DNA of 64,000 nucleotides from Galaxea fascicularis (Eukaryota; Cnidaria; Anthozoa; Scleractinia; Euphylliidae): positions 860,151-924,150 of the forward strand of contig OX419346.1 in assembly GCA_948470475.1 (NCBI GenBank), in the 5' to 3' direction. Of the stretch, positions 42,204 through 56,700 are shown piece by piece. Both the position numbers and the translations under genes were made by a program. Positions within the stretch are counted from its first letter, which is position 1. Each line of letters opens with the position of its first letter. The notes beneath the pieces are model-generated. The model saw nothing but the letters and a program-made list of their open reading frames with translations, searched no databases and was not told the origin of the DNA.

Positions 42204-43055
42204 TTAACTCGAGGTGGGCGCTTATGCGAGGCTGGGCGCTTATTAAATTTTCACCATTTTCAGTAAGTAAAAAGTTTATTTTGTAACAAAACAATAAAAT
42301 ATTAAAGCATATAAATTGTAACTGTTTATTTTTCGGTTTATGCCCAGGACTAAAGCCTGGTTTTCACTAGCGACGCGCAAGCATAAGCGCAAACATAGGC
42401 ACAAGCGCAAGTGAAAACGGCAGCAACATAAGCATAAGCAGAAACATAAGAGGAACGAATCCACTTATTTGTCAAGTCTGGTTCTCACTACGGACGCAAG
42501 CACAAGCGCAAGCACAAGAAAAGGAAAAATTTTGTTCCTTGTGCTTGCGCTTGCACTTATGCTTATGCTTGCGTTGAAGTCGTTTTCACGGTGAAATAAG
42601 CGCTCTTGTGCTTGCGCTTATGCTTGCGCTTATGCTTGCGTCGCTAGTGAAAACCAGGCTTAACAACTCATTGTTCGGTCTTCGCAGAAGTCTCTTTAGC
42701 TATCACTATTGTCAATCAACTTCAATGTCATCGTCGCTCAGCTCAATAAGTGAACTTTCTGGTGCTGCCTCCTCGACATCCGACAACGTAACGTCAGCAA
42801 ATGGGTCAGTCACGCGATAAGCTGTTAGGTTAGGTTGACCCTCCTTTAGACAATGAATCTGATCATATTCAGATCCGTCAGGAGCTCCAGTAAGCGCCCG
42901 GCTTCTGGAAGAACGAGGGGGGGGGGGTGGGGAGTGGGTGGTGAGGGCGGGCGCTTATTCGAAGCTGAGCGCTTATCAACTTTTTCTACCTTCAGGGTGG
43001 GCGCTTATTCGAGGTGGGCACCTATTGAGGTTGGGCGTTTAATCGAATAAATACG
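42204..43055. repeat. GGGCGCTTATT repeat region upstream of COPG
   Basis: The motif GGTGGGCGCTTAT(T/G) recurs at 41882, 42212, 42228, 42949, 42966 (as GAGCGCTTATC), 42998 and, diverged, to 43045. Copy A above is inserted in this repeat. The region ends about 180 bp before the COPG start codon. Confidence 0.65.
42355..42659. mobile_element. MITE (AAGCATAAGC family), copy B, inverted relative to copy A
   Basis: The same termini as copy A, TTAA on the right (42660-42663) and a mutated TAAA on the left. Its interior is the reverse complement of copy A (for example GAGGAACGAATCCACTTATT against AATAAGTGGATTCGTTCCTC), so the two copies are in opposite orientation about 150 bp apart. Confidence 0.85.
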
Positions 43056-43237
43056 GCAACAATTCTTTCTTTTGTGTCCATTTTTTCTGAAACACCTGAT
43101 CGGTGGACTGGTAACGAATTTGGAGCAGCCTCTGCCCCACAGAGAGCCCGCGATACCTTCCCATCCTGCTTTGTCCTGCCACGTCTCCCTGTCGACGATC
43201 ACGATTTTGGCCAAATTTGCTGGATTTCAGACACAAA

Positions 43238-46200
43238 ATGCAGTACTTACGACGGGACAAAAAAGACGAAGAAGATGGTAAACGATTTAACATTATCTCT
43301 TCTACATTTCTGAACGAGTTCATTTCTAATCAAACCTTTTCATTTGGTTTAGGGTCTCAATCAAACCCGTTTCAAAACCTTGACAAGAGCGCTGTTTTAC
43401 AAGAGGTAACGACGATTTCCTTCAAAGATATTGTTCATCTTTTTTTTCTTTTTCTTGATCTTTATTATTTTGGAGATATTTTTCATCGTTAGAATGTTCT
43501 ATCGCTTTTTAGGCCCGAACATTCAACGAAACTCCAATAAATCCAAGACGATGCATTCACATCCTGACGAAAATCCTCTATGTTCTCAACCAGGTAGGTG
43601 AATTTATGCGCATCGTTAAGTGTTTGTTTTTGTTGTAGACAACAAAGAGGTATTTGCCAATGAATTAGAGGACTCTCTTTAATTTAATGCTGGCAATTTT
43701 TTTTATCATTGTGTTAAGATTCCCAATTGTCAGTGGCTACTCAATGCCCTTTAACGTGATCTTCCGCGATGTAAAACCACACTTGAGGATTTGACCAGGG
43801 AGTTTTATGGTTCATGATTATCTGCGGTGATTATATATCGAGGCACTGCATCCAATTTGCTATTTAGCAGTGATCGTAAGCCATTGATCTTGTCTCCTTC
43901 ACTGCCATACATGAAAAACTGAAAGGGTACGTAAAGGAACCCACAGTAAGGAACATAGTTTCCAGTGGTATGGTCTTCCCTTACGCACATCTCGGGGTTG
44001 GATGGAGGTTGAGTGTTAGGCTGATCACCTGTCCCGAAGAGCTCCTGGTCATGGAAACCTCTAAAGAGGCCCCATGTGTTACTTGTTGTGGACAGTAATA
44101 ACTTTATTATCTGATCTTGGTTATAAGAAATACATCAAATTTACAATAAAAAGTAATAAACTATACAATGTATTCTACATGTACATTGTTAAGTCTTGTC
44201 CCACGCTAAATGAATGAATAAGTAACTCAGTTCATAATTATATTCTACTTTATGAAGTCTTGCCCCGTGTTGAATGAATGAGTCTCTAATTCTGTTGGTG
44301 CGCAGTACAGGCACTTCTACTTGTTGTGCTCAAAGGGAGTACGAGTGCGTGACTTCCTTAATGAACGTCTTGCATGGGTGTTCGTCTACCTCTAAAACGC
44401 TGTTAAAAGCCTGCACTGTGTGTCTGTCCCTTCTTACATCAAGAGGCCCTAAGACTACTGATGGCATTATTATGGTAATACATCCAATATACCACACACA
44501 TGCACACACATTAGTGCCTTGCAAATCCATACGAGAGGGATTTGGTTTGCTTATAGTTGCCATCACAAAATACAGTAGTGAACATGTAAGCACCATTGTA
44601 GGGCTGTGACTAAGCTTGAAGCAAGGAGGGATGTGCCAAAATGTTCTATATCAACTAGCTGGGGATCCTTGTTAATGACATCCCTGCGTTGCAAGAGTTA
44701 TTTAACTGTCAATTTTCCTTTTTAATCATTGTTTTCAGGGACAGCACCTTGGAACAATGGAAGCTACAGAAGCATTCTTTGCTATGACAAAGCTATTTCA
44801 GTCCAAAGATGTAAGCCATAACATTGTTCAATTCCTATACACAATATCACCATACACTATACATATTATTAATTTTTATGTAATAATTTGTTCAGTAGTT
44901 AATTTTTTGACTTTTTATTTACAATGTAGGTTATGCTTCGTAGAATGGTATACTTGGCCATTAAAGAATTAGCAAACATTGCAGAGGATGTTATCATTGT
45001 CACTAGCAGGTATTGAGTCATTTAAATAATTTTATTATTGGTATATTATTGCAGTGAAAGAACATTTGGGGGCAAAATTTCCAAGGATTGACAATGATGA
45101 GGTGACACCTGAATCCTTGAATGTCTGGTCTGTCATTCTGTTCTCTTTGGATGGTTATCATTCTTGCTGATGGATTATGACAGTGCATTTGAAAAACAAT
45201 GGTCCTTTTTTGGAATGTGGTCATAACTTTGAGTGAAACCACACAATTCTACCAAGATTTGGTTTACTAATGGTCTTTAATGGCCAGCTATTTTTTTCAC
45301 GTCCACCTTCACTTTTATTAAGTTACTGTAGTAAAACCAGTAAGGTATCACAGGTATACATGATACATAAAATTATATACACATGAAATATACATTTAGA
45401 TAAATACGTGTACAGATAGAGCTGAGAAAGAGGTCAAGACTAATTTAACTCAAGAAAAGCAAACACTTTCTCCTTGAATATAGCCAAGGATGGAGCAGTA
45501 GCTAAATCAGCTGGGAGCTGATATTTTGAGCTGTGAACTGTCAACTTCTTTGTGTACAGGGGCACTGTACATGTGTATGTACGATAGTAGCATTTTAGCA
45601 GCCTTCTTTTCAATGATTTTCCTCAGAATGTCTGCTGAAAATTAATAGCTGTCAAGGAACCCTTGTTTTGTTGATTGATCCTACATTGTACACTGTACAC
45701 ATTATTACGAACAATTCCTAACGCTGACATTTAATTTTTAGCTTGACAAAGGACATGACAGGAAAGGTACTTTAATTTTTCTTCCTCACTCTTGTTTGCA
45801 TACTTCAGATTCTTTGTTTGTAACTTTAAAAAAAAGTACAATGTTGTCTGCCTCTCACATTAAGTTGTGAGATTGTTGGTAATATTGTTTTGTTTCTTTT
45901 AAAGGAGGATATGTACCGTGCCAGTGCAATCAGGGCTCTTTGTAAAATAACTGATGTAAGTAACTCACTGATTTATTTTGATTGTAATGAATTGAAACAG
46001 TTAGTAAACGTGCTGGCTAGTAACACAAAATTTAGGAAGCTGAAGAGTAATGCTTTAAACCTCTCTTACAATATTATTTAAAAATACACTGTAGCTTAGA
46101 GTTTGTTTCTTGATCAACTGTCCACTTGTTGTCTTTGTTACAGCAAAAATTAATGATGTCTTATGATGTCTTTTGCAGAGTACCATGTTACAGGGTATTG

Positions 46201-47661
46201 AACGCTATCTGAAGCAGGCAATTGTTGATAAAAATGCCAGTGTGTCAAGTGCTTCCTTGGTTTCTGCTCTGGTAAGTTGTGTTTCACTTTCATAGTTATT
46301 TTTTATGGATCCTAAATTCCAAACACAGTACCACTCATTTTTAAGGCAGTTCTTTGCTACATTAAGTTTTGTTTTATCACTTGCCATTAAAGGTAGATTG
46401 TCACAGATACACATATGCATTCATCGGTGTCTATCAATATTTCAACAACATAATTAACTCATTCATCTCTCTGCTATACCATCTATCCTTCGATTGCTTA
46501 ACCAATAACTCAATTGATCAATCAATCAATTATTGTGATCATCTACACTGTATCAGAAAACAGTGAATAAGGTGAAAACAGGCACACGGCACATTCACAC
46601 AATGAAACAAAAGGAGCGCGACTCAAAACGTTGCTGTGGTGATACTAACACCTTACTTCCGTGTTATTATCCTACCTCATTAAAGTTGAAGCCTTTCTTT
46701 TTCATGCATGCTAAAGACAGAACAGCGTGCAACAAGCTTTGCGTGTGCTTTGACTCAAACACGTTTACTGTGTCAACTTCAAACACGCTGAACATTAGTT
46801 CTATCAAGCGCACATCACATGAATTAACTGCATTTTTTACCAGTTTCTCAATGGGATGTAATAAAACCCAAATGGCAAACCACCAAAACAAGACTGTCAA
46901 CTGAAGTCACTGAAACTCAAATATAGCATGACCTCGTCATTTCCACACAATATTTTTTCCTCATAATAGTTATATGCGTTTTTTTCTGTCTTAACAATAT
47001 GCCAGTGAAGAAAATCAATCAATATTGATGTTGTTTGTGTTAAATTTGCTTGGTTTGGTCGCAAATTGCTAGTAGTGATAAGTGATTACACTGGTGCAGT
47101 AAAGGAATACTTGGTTTTGGAAATAACCCTTGTAATTTCTGTTGATTATTGTTTTTCTTACAGCATCTGATGAAGCCAAACTATGATGTTGTGAAACGCT
47201 GGGTGAATGAGGCACAGGAGGCTGTTTCGAGTGACAACACTATGGTCCAGGTATCAATGGAGTTAATGCTTGTGTTGTAGCAATGCTGAGAACATCTGCG
47301 AAAAATATTAGCGAAATTATATCATTATCATGATCATTCATTCTCATCCCCAGAGGCCACGATTCTTTCGGCCAGTTCCGAAATATGGATTGTCTCAGTG
47401 AAGGTGCATTTTTTGTAACTGTTGGCAACCACTAAATTGTTTCAAACATCTGACTTTGCATAGAAGAGCTGGAAGTCAGTGAATCAGACTTCCTGGTTTG
47501 GAACCAGCCAGAGGTTGTTATTCTTGGTGCTGACTGAAAAAATCATGGCCTCTGGGAACAGGAATGATAATCATTATACATGTAATAATAATAGTAGTAA
47601 TAATAATAATAATAATAATAATTATTATTATTATTATTAATTTAAAATTTATCATTGTTAA

Positions 47662-47700
<39 letters not shown>

Positions 47701-50700
47701 TTATCATTAGTTTATTCTGTAACTGTTGTAACGGTATTTTTTCTCCAGTACCATGCTCTTGGTCTTCTATACCATGTCAAGAAGACTGATCGCCTGGCTG
47801 TGTCTAAACTCATATTCAAGTACATCAAACAGTCTCTAAGGTCTCCTTATGCTGTTTGCATGCTGGTAAGTTCTGAATTCTCTTTACACGTGCAATGTTA
47901 CTGTTTAAAAAAGGTACACACTGTATATCCAGCATGACCTTCAACCTGCTGACAGAATGGGGTCTTTGCTGTTTTTTTGTGTTTTAGATCCGCATTGCTT
48001 CTAAATATCTTGATGAGGAACCTGAAGTGTAAGTGGGTCAAACTGGCATAAATTTAGAACTTGTTTCAGAATGACTTTAATTTACATACTGATGGGGGTG
48101 CCATTTTTTACCCTAATATTATCATTTTGCATGGTGTTTTTCTTTCAGCGCTGAAAGCCCCCTGTATGACTTTTTGGAGAGTTGCTTGAGACACAAGAGT
48201 GAGGTAAAGTGTTTTGTACTTTCCTTTTTTGACTCTTTCTGTAGTCACTGTGATGTGATACAGAATCATTTATGTTTTGACACAATTGATTTCATTTTAC
48301 TCTATGTAGATGGTGATCTATGAAGCTGCAAGGGCCCTTGTTAATCTTAAAAACCTCAAGTCCAGAGATTTGTGCCCTGCAATTTCAGGTAGTTATAAAT
48401 TGTTTTGAATAGTTTTCAAGGAAAAACATCTGTAAATAATGCATTTCTATCACAATTGTCTCAAACTTGTTATTTTAAAGATGTTATAGCCTGATCACTT
48501 GTTAGTGTTCCTTGTGTTTTTACTCTGATTATTGTTTTCATTTGTTCACATTCTACAGTGCTTCAGTTGTTTCTGAGCTCACCCCGTCCCACCCTGAGGT
48601 TTGCTGCAGTGCGCACCCTGAACAAAGTTGCTATGACTCAGCCCATGTCAGTGACTACCTGCAACTTGGATCTTGAAAACTTGATCACAGATGTTAATCG
48701 CAGTATTGCTACACTGGCAATTACTACACTGCTCAAGGTTTGTTTTTTTACATGCATTGTTTTCATTTGCCCTTCAATCTGTGAACAGCCTGCAGGTTTG
48801 TTACAGTTTTTGTGAGGTCAGGGAATTATTTTTATCAAGTAACAGAAATTCTAAATTCTATAATTTTACCAAAGAGAGTAAAGGATTTTTTTGTGGCTAG
48901 CCTTGGGGTTTTCTGAGGAGCTTCATTGTTAGGAAGGTTTATTTCTTAGATAAAAAGGGTGTCCCAAGTAAGCAAAAACTTCCTCAACGGAATGAATTGT
49001 TCCATCTTGTTTTTCAGACTGGTAATGAGAGTAGTGTGGATCGTTTGATGAAACAAATCTCATCATTCATGTCTGAGATCTCTGATGAGTTCAAGATTGT
49101 TGTTGTTGATGCTATCAGGTTAGTTGATTGAATGCTGTGTAATTCCTGTTCGCACTGATACCCTAATAGATGGATTATTTGGTCAACCCTGTTATGATTA
49201 TTTTAACTCAGACACCAAGAGTCTTTTATACACTCAGACATGTCTACAGCACACAGTAGATACAGATGTCTTGTTTTTCAGGGTGCTGAACTCCATTAGC
49301 AGTTAAATACCATTTACAGAGAACAGTTTTCATCGCAAAATAATAATTTATGAAGTATAATGGTAAATAGAATTTTAAAATAATTGTTAAATAATCTTCT
49401 TTTTGTCAGGTCGCTATGCCTAAAGTTCCCCAGGAAACATCATGTGATGATGAACTTCTTGTCATCCATGTTGAGAGATGAGGTTTGTGCCTTATGTATC
49501 ATTTTCATCTTCCTGTTCCTCTTTAAGTTGCATGTATGTTTGATGTCCAGGTTGCTGTTGCTGTTTGTAACTGCAGGGAACATTAATTACAAGAAAGCCA
49601 TTCTTATTTTGTTTCCACCAACTGTGATTCCACTCAGATTGTTTTTTATAATAAGTAAATTCTAAAGTTATTGTAATGGTTGATAATTTCAGGGTGGATT
49701 TGATTACAAGAAGGCCATTGTTGATACAATCATCACTATTATTGAAGAGAATACTGAAGCTAAAGAAGCAGGTACACAGCAATTCTGCTAAGATTAGACA
49801 TTTGTGCTTTGTTAATTTCCACTTTTCACATTTCAGTTAAGCTGCTTTCAGCTGATAATAAAGGTCTCTATTTTCTTACCAACACGACTTATGTTTAGTG
49901 TCTTCAGCTCTGTCTTCATACAGAGTAAACTGCCAAGTTGTTGTTCAAAATACAGAACAGTTCAAATTTAGTGCAGTTGCATAGCCAAGTTTTATGCTGG
50001 AGCAATCTGGTCTTTTAAAGCCTGTGTTTTGATGCATAGAAAAGTAAAAATACTGTGGAATACAGTACTTCTCGTTAAGGCTCTTCTACTTCTCTTGTTG
50101 CTTTTTGCAAACCATCAGAACTTGCCTTATAGTCATTGTTACTGTTAATTACTATTCTTTCAATTTGCAGGTCTGGGTCATCTGTGTGAGTTCATCGAAG
50201 ACTGTGAACACACTGTTTTGGCGACAAGAATCCTTCATCTGTTGGGACGCGAAGGTCCACGCAGCCAGAATCCATCAAAGTACATACGGTTTATCTACAA
50301 CAGAGTTATCTTGGAGAATGCTGCAGTTAGGGCAGGTAAACATAGTTTTTTTGACTACATAGAACAGGTTAACGCATCCAAAAGTTTTTTAAACTGGCTA
50401 ACCCAGTGACACCATGACATGAATAGTGTTAACTTTTACTCAGCTTTAATGCGCTAACTTGGCAGTCGGTAGAGACTGGTAGTAATGAACATGGTTTTGC
50501 CTCAGAGTAGACTGTCCATATCACAACGGTCACAAAATAATGCAAACTACTAACATGATGTTGTTAAACCACCATGTCTCTGGATAGATGATCCTTTGTT
50601 TTGGGTTGAATGATTATTGATATCAGGGGTTTTGTTTACTGAAGAAATAGGAGGATATATAGTATTCTAAATAGGCAAGTACCCCTAAGATTTCTTTGGT

Positions 50701-53700
50701 AATTGCCCTTTTCAATAATTATCTTGGCAAAGGTAGGTACTATATTCAGAGTGTATGGGTGGCACTATCCGGTTGCCCAGTTTCTAAAAGCAATCCAGTG
50801 ATGTGTTGTGTATGGACCTGTAAGTGAACACCTTTCCTTAGTAACCTGCTCCATCATTCCTCAGCTGCAGTTACATCTCTTGCCAAGTTTGGGGCTCACT
50901 GCGACAGCCTGTGCTCAAGTATCCTTGTTCTCCTGTCAAGGTTGGTGCAGTAATCCATTAATTTTGTTGATATCAGTAGAAAAACAAATCTAACAAGAAA
51001 GCTCAAGGTAGTCTTCAATCAGGTCTTTTGGATACATGAAGTTGATAGAAATAACCAGAGAAGTGGGGACTCTGTCCTACAAGTGGCTGTGGCATAGGGA
51101 ATAGGCTACTTTCAAAATATCAAAATTCAGTTTGATAGCGAGGCCCAGAGGACAAAAACAAAGAAAAAATGAAAGTTCAGGTAATCATCTTTCACATTAT
51201 TTGCAATTCATTTCTATTATTTTTTTGCCCCCTTGCCCTTCCTATCAAGCTGAATTTTGATATTTTGGAAGTAGCGTATTTAAACATGATGGCAAATCCC
51301 AAAGGCCTGAAGTTGCATCATTTTTTTGGATCTACATTTTTGTAAATGCTTCTAAAACCTCCCAAAACATTATTTCTATTCTTATTTGAGCTGTGTGCAA
51401 GATTTCATCACAGTTGAAATTTTGACCAAAACCCAAAGGGGTTAACCCATGGTTTTGGGTCAAATTTTGAATTTGCCTCAAACTTTGCCTATTTTAAAGA
51501 GCAGTCTAGAAATGATGTTGAAATGCTTCTAAAACCTCCCAAAACATGATTTCTATTCTTATTTGAGCTGTCTGCAAGATTTCAGCAAAGTTGAAATTTT
51601 GACCAAAACCCAAACGAGTTAACCCATGGTTTTGGGTCAAATTTTGAATTTGGCTCAAACTTTGCCTATTTCAAAGAGGAGTCTAGAAATGATGTTTAAA
51701 TGCTTCTAAAAACTCCCAAAACATGATTTCTATTCTTATTTGAGCTGTGTGCAAGATTTCAGCAAAGTTGAAATTTTGACCAAAACCCAAAGGGGTTAAC
51801 CCATGGTTTTGGGTCAAATTTTGAATTTGGCTCAAACTTTGCCTATTTCAAAGAGGAGCCTAGAAATGATGTTGAAATGCTTCTAAAAACTCCCAAAACA
51901 TGATTTCTATTCTTATTGGAGCTGTGTGCAAGATTTCAGCAAAGTTGAAATTTTGAGTCTAGAAATGATGTTTATGTAGCCATGATCCTATTGAAGTGCT
52001 GATGTTGTTGCTGAGGAAGGCAATCCTGAATTCATGATTTTCTTTCTTTAATTCAGGTGTCTTTTGGATACTGATGATGAAGTGAGAGACAGAGCAACAT
52101 TCTATGTGAACATTCTCAAGGAGAAAGAAAAGGCATTGTCCTCTGGATACATATTGAATGGTGCGCAGAAAATTTCATTTGAATAGGGGTATTGTGAACC
52201 TGGTGAAAGGGTAGTGTTATCCTCTCTCCTTGACTATCACTAAATTTGTCGCGTTGATATAATAATTATTTTTATTTGGTCCTCCTTTGGTTTCTTTGTT
52301 TTTCCCATTTAAAATCAAATTTTCCACATTTCAGTTTAATTTGGAAACCAACAGCCCAGGGTTTTTACACGTATTAAACCCTTGAATTTTAGGAGTCTGA
52401 TTTCAAGGCCTTGAAAGTACTTGAAAATGGTTTTTAGTCCTTGAAAGTCTTTGATTTTTACTGTTCAAACGAGGTCTTAAAATATCAACACTTTTAAATG
52501 CTTTAAGTTTTAGGGCAGTGAGTGCAAATGTTTATGCCTGAAATACATAATCATTGGTTTTTTTTGACTGCATAAAATTCTTGCTGTCAATTTTCAGGTC
52601 TTCAGGTGTCCATCGTTGGTTTGGAGAGAGCTCTGTATGCTTATGTCAAGGATTATTCTCACACCGCCCCATTTGATCTAAAGGCAGTGCCCCTGGCAAC
52701 CACACCCATGCAGGAACAGGTGGTGAAGCCAGGCAAAACAGGTGAGGTTTAAACCGGCCCTGTTGTGGGAGTTTTGGGTGAAAACTACAGCAATGCTACG
52801 TGTATTTAGTGACCTTTAATCATGCCAAAACATCCCTTGGAATGTTGGAGAAAGATAGCAAGCGATTTTTTTGCAGGAAAGGTTATCCATATTACATTTT
52901 TGACCATGGTTTCAAGATGACATGTGAGATATTACAGGAGACTTAAATAGCATGACAGAGCTCCTTTAAACCCCAAGATCAAAATTTAAATTCTCATTAT
53001 AAAACATTGATATTACAAGGAGAAATTTGATGCTGATCACTCAGGGTTTTAAGGGTTACATAATCAAATTAGGCTTGCACAGACTTCTTTCATCACACTT
53101 CAGGATTTATTACTGCTCCTCCTACGGGGAGCAGGGTTGGCGCAGTGGTGAGAGCGCTCGCCTTCCACCAATGTGTCCCGGGTTCGATTCTCGGGCTCGG
53201 CGTCATAAGTGGGCTGAGTTTGTTGGTTCTCTACTCTGCTCCGAGAGGTTTTTCTCCGGGTACTCCGGTTTTCCCCTCTCTCCAAAAACCAACATTTCAT
53301 TTGATTTAGTTTGATTTGAGAATTGTAAAATTATTTAGAATTGCAAAGAATTGTAAGGCGCATTTGATCATATTCACATGCTAATTTGCGCCTAATAAGT
53401 AATAAATTATTATTATTATTATTATTATACAGGTCAAAGCATCCTATAGAGTGTTTTCACTCTTGTTACCCCTCAGCCATATTGGTTTACTGAAACAAAG
53501 GAAGCTATTCGCATAAAAATAGAATGCAATTCCCAGAGGTTTAATTTTTGACGCCAACATGACCACCGTTTCTTTGTTTTGGGACACGGACATGGCCGCC
53601 GTGACGTCATGTGAAAACACTCCATCGACTTAAAACCAAAGGAGGCAATGTGAAAGTGCATACAGCCTTCAGCTGTTTAATTATAGCAGTGGATTCCAAT

Positions 53701-56700
53701 TTCTAAGTCCTTTATTTGATTCTTTTTACCTTCATCTATCAGCAATTGAGACTCCTTCTGCCCCAACCAAAGCAGCAGCTCCTGTGGCAGCCACAAGACA
53801 GGATGTCTATGCAGGTAACAAAATTTCTACTGGATGTCTTAGCAGAACGTGGCCTTCATGTTTCAATCGTGTTGTGATCTTTAACGACAAATTAAATGCT
53901 GCTCTGTTAGAGTGTGATAAGGAATATACAAGAGATTACGGAGATTTTTATTTTGTCTCTCTGTTGCTTCAGAACAACTCGCAGCCATTCCTCAGTTCTC
54001 CAAGCTGGGTCCATTGTTCAGGTCGTCACTTAAACCCATGGAACTCACTGAATCCGAAACAGAATATGTGGTCAACTGCGTCAAACATGTCTTCAATGAT
54101 CACATCGTCTTCCAGGTGAGTTTTCAGAAACAGTGCCATGTATTCATGCAGCTAAACGCTAAAGCACCTTCAATGAGACCATCGCTCCAAAGCCCTAATC
54201 CAACTCGGAAATGTGTATTTATTTATTTATTTATTTATTTAATCCATTTGCCAACAAAGGCAGGTGATAACACAATAGAACATTAAGTCCTTTTCAAGTA
54301 GACATGCCACAAGTCGACCTTATTTCTTGAGCGACGAAGTCGCGAGGGCGAGCGCGAGCGACGTAAGTCGCGCTTTCCAACGGCGAACCCAAGAATTATT
54401 GGAAAGGACTTTTAGAAAGTCTACTCTTCAAGGTGTATCACCAAAAGGACGATGGGCTGTAAGAGCAGCAACTATGTTCCCCACTCTTTGCGAAGTGTGG
54501 GTTCTCTTACGTACCCTTCAAGATTTACGTCTGGAGATGAAGGAGACAAGGCCAACGTTTTAACCCTTGGACCCCTAAGAGTGGCCAATTTCTCCTTATT
54601 GTAACCCTGCTCAGTCAAAACATAAAGGTTGTGAGAAAAAAGAAGTGATCAACATAGGTCCTGATTGTTTAGCAGATTCTCCACATCATCACCATAGAAA
54701 ATGTATGAAGATATACTTGCTGATATTAGGGTGTGAACGGTCAAACTTCAGCTGTACAAGAGTGCTGTAAGTCACCGATGTTATTTTGATGTTTCAGTTT
54801 GACTGCACCAACACTTTAAATGATCAGATACTGGAGAATGTTAAGGTGGAGATGGAGCCGACCGACTTGGACTTTGAGGTGGTGTGTTATGTACCACGCC
54901 CTTCTCTTCCTTACAACTCGCCAGGGACAACTTACACGCTGATCAAACTGCCCGAAGACGCATCATCAGGTTGGTTGATGTACAAAGTATTGAAGATTAG
55001 GAATGTTATAGACTGCGAGCAGTCTCTCTTTTGCTGTAAAGTCTGTGGAACGGACGCGATGTACGAGCGGGGAATCCGCGAGCCGGTAGTTTCGTGGGCG
55101 CCTGTTACGTAACTCGCGCCCAACACGTTGAAGGCTTTCATTTTTGAAAGTATGACATAAGTCGCTGTCAGTCTTGACTTGTGAAATGTTCCTTTGACAG
55201 TAACCTGTACCTTCACCAACACGCTGAAGTTTGTGGTGAAGGACTGTGATCCCAATACCGGTGAACCAGACGAGGAAGGCTATGAGGACGAGTATGTGGT
55301 AAGTACCACCGGGAGGTGCCGGATAACAGGGAACACGGGTCAAAATCCTGAGAAATCCGACTTCATGATCCAACACACGGGTGATAGACGTTAGTGGAAT
55401 TAGAGAAGCACATAAAAGTCTGGGTAATAGCAGTAACGGTATACACTTAAAAAAGGAAACGACATCTTTGAAAGTAAAAGAGATGATTCCGGCGACAGTT
55501 CTTCTTTGTGTAAAATTCCAACTGACAATGGCAGAAGAACTATCGAAACCGACACATGTCTTGTACTTTCAAAAATGAAAGTATAAGCGTACAAACACAT
55601 CTGTAAACAAATAAAGGACTTTTATTTACCCTCGGCAGAATATTTAGCACGAAGGGCTAGTGGGCCGAACAAATACATAAAACAAATAATTCAGATGAAC
55701 ATGACAGGGTTAAGAAACCAACGGGCAGGAGGCGAACCAGTTGGCTATTTACAAGCGTGGCTTAGCCAGAGTGGGACTTGAACCCAGGGCCTCCGTGTTA
55801 CAGGTCCAGCGCTCTTGACGGTCGACCACACTGCCCCCTGAATAAGGGAATGAAGGGACCAAAAGGCCTGTTGGCCCCTTAGATACTGTCATTGACTCCC
55901 TCACTTTGAAAGTTGTCTGTATTCCTCGCCCTTCTAGGAGGCCGCCTCCTATCTTATGAAAATTTTAGCCTTTTTGACGTCCTTTTCTGTTCACCCACTC
56001 CTCCCAGCTTGAAGACATTGACGTCCTTGTCGCCGATCACGTGTCTCGTGTGCACAAGACCAATTTCCTGGCATCCTGGGAAGAGATTGGTGACGAGTAT
56101 GAGATGCAAGACACTTACGCTCTAACACAGATGAACAGTCTTGAAGGTACGAACACTAACAGTGACCAGCATATCATTTCTCCAAACAATATAAATACAA
56201 CTTCTTGCGCATAGGTCATGAGAATAAGGAAAATGATCACCAAAGAAGAATGTCGAGATGTTAATAAAAATTCTCCTAACCGTATCCGTAATAACTGTAT
56301 GGAGATCAACGAGGAGATTATGTATGCTGATATCAATTCGAAGAGTTACTTAGTGCAAGCCACGTGTGTTAGAATTGGACGGTCGCAATGCTTAGTTTGT
56401 TGTAAAAACGCGTTTATTTTGAGAGGTAAGGCTCGGTAATTCATCATAACCCCTACTTTTTTGTACCTCAACAGAAGCCGTCAAACAAATCATCGAGTAC
56501 CTTGGCATGCAGCCCTGTGAGCGAACCGACAAAGTAAACCCGGATAAAAACTCCCATGCCCTGCTCCTAGCAGGGGTGTTCCGAGGGGGGCATGACGTCC
56601 TTGTCCGGGCGCGCTTGGCGTTTGACCAGGGAGTCACTATGAATATCACGGTTCGGAGTGATGACGCAGTTGTTAGCGAGGTCGTATTATCCGCTGTAGG

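Noticed and set aside
41895..42659. CRISPR-like array of short repeats
   Set aside because: The repeated GCAAGCATAAGC steps have no regular spacers and are parts of two MITEs with inverted termini in a eukaryotic genome.
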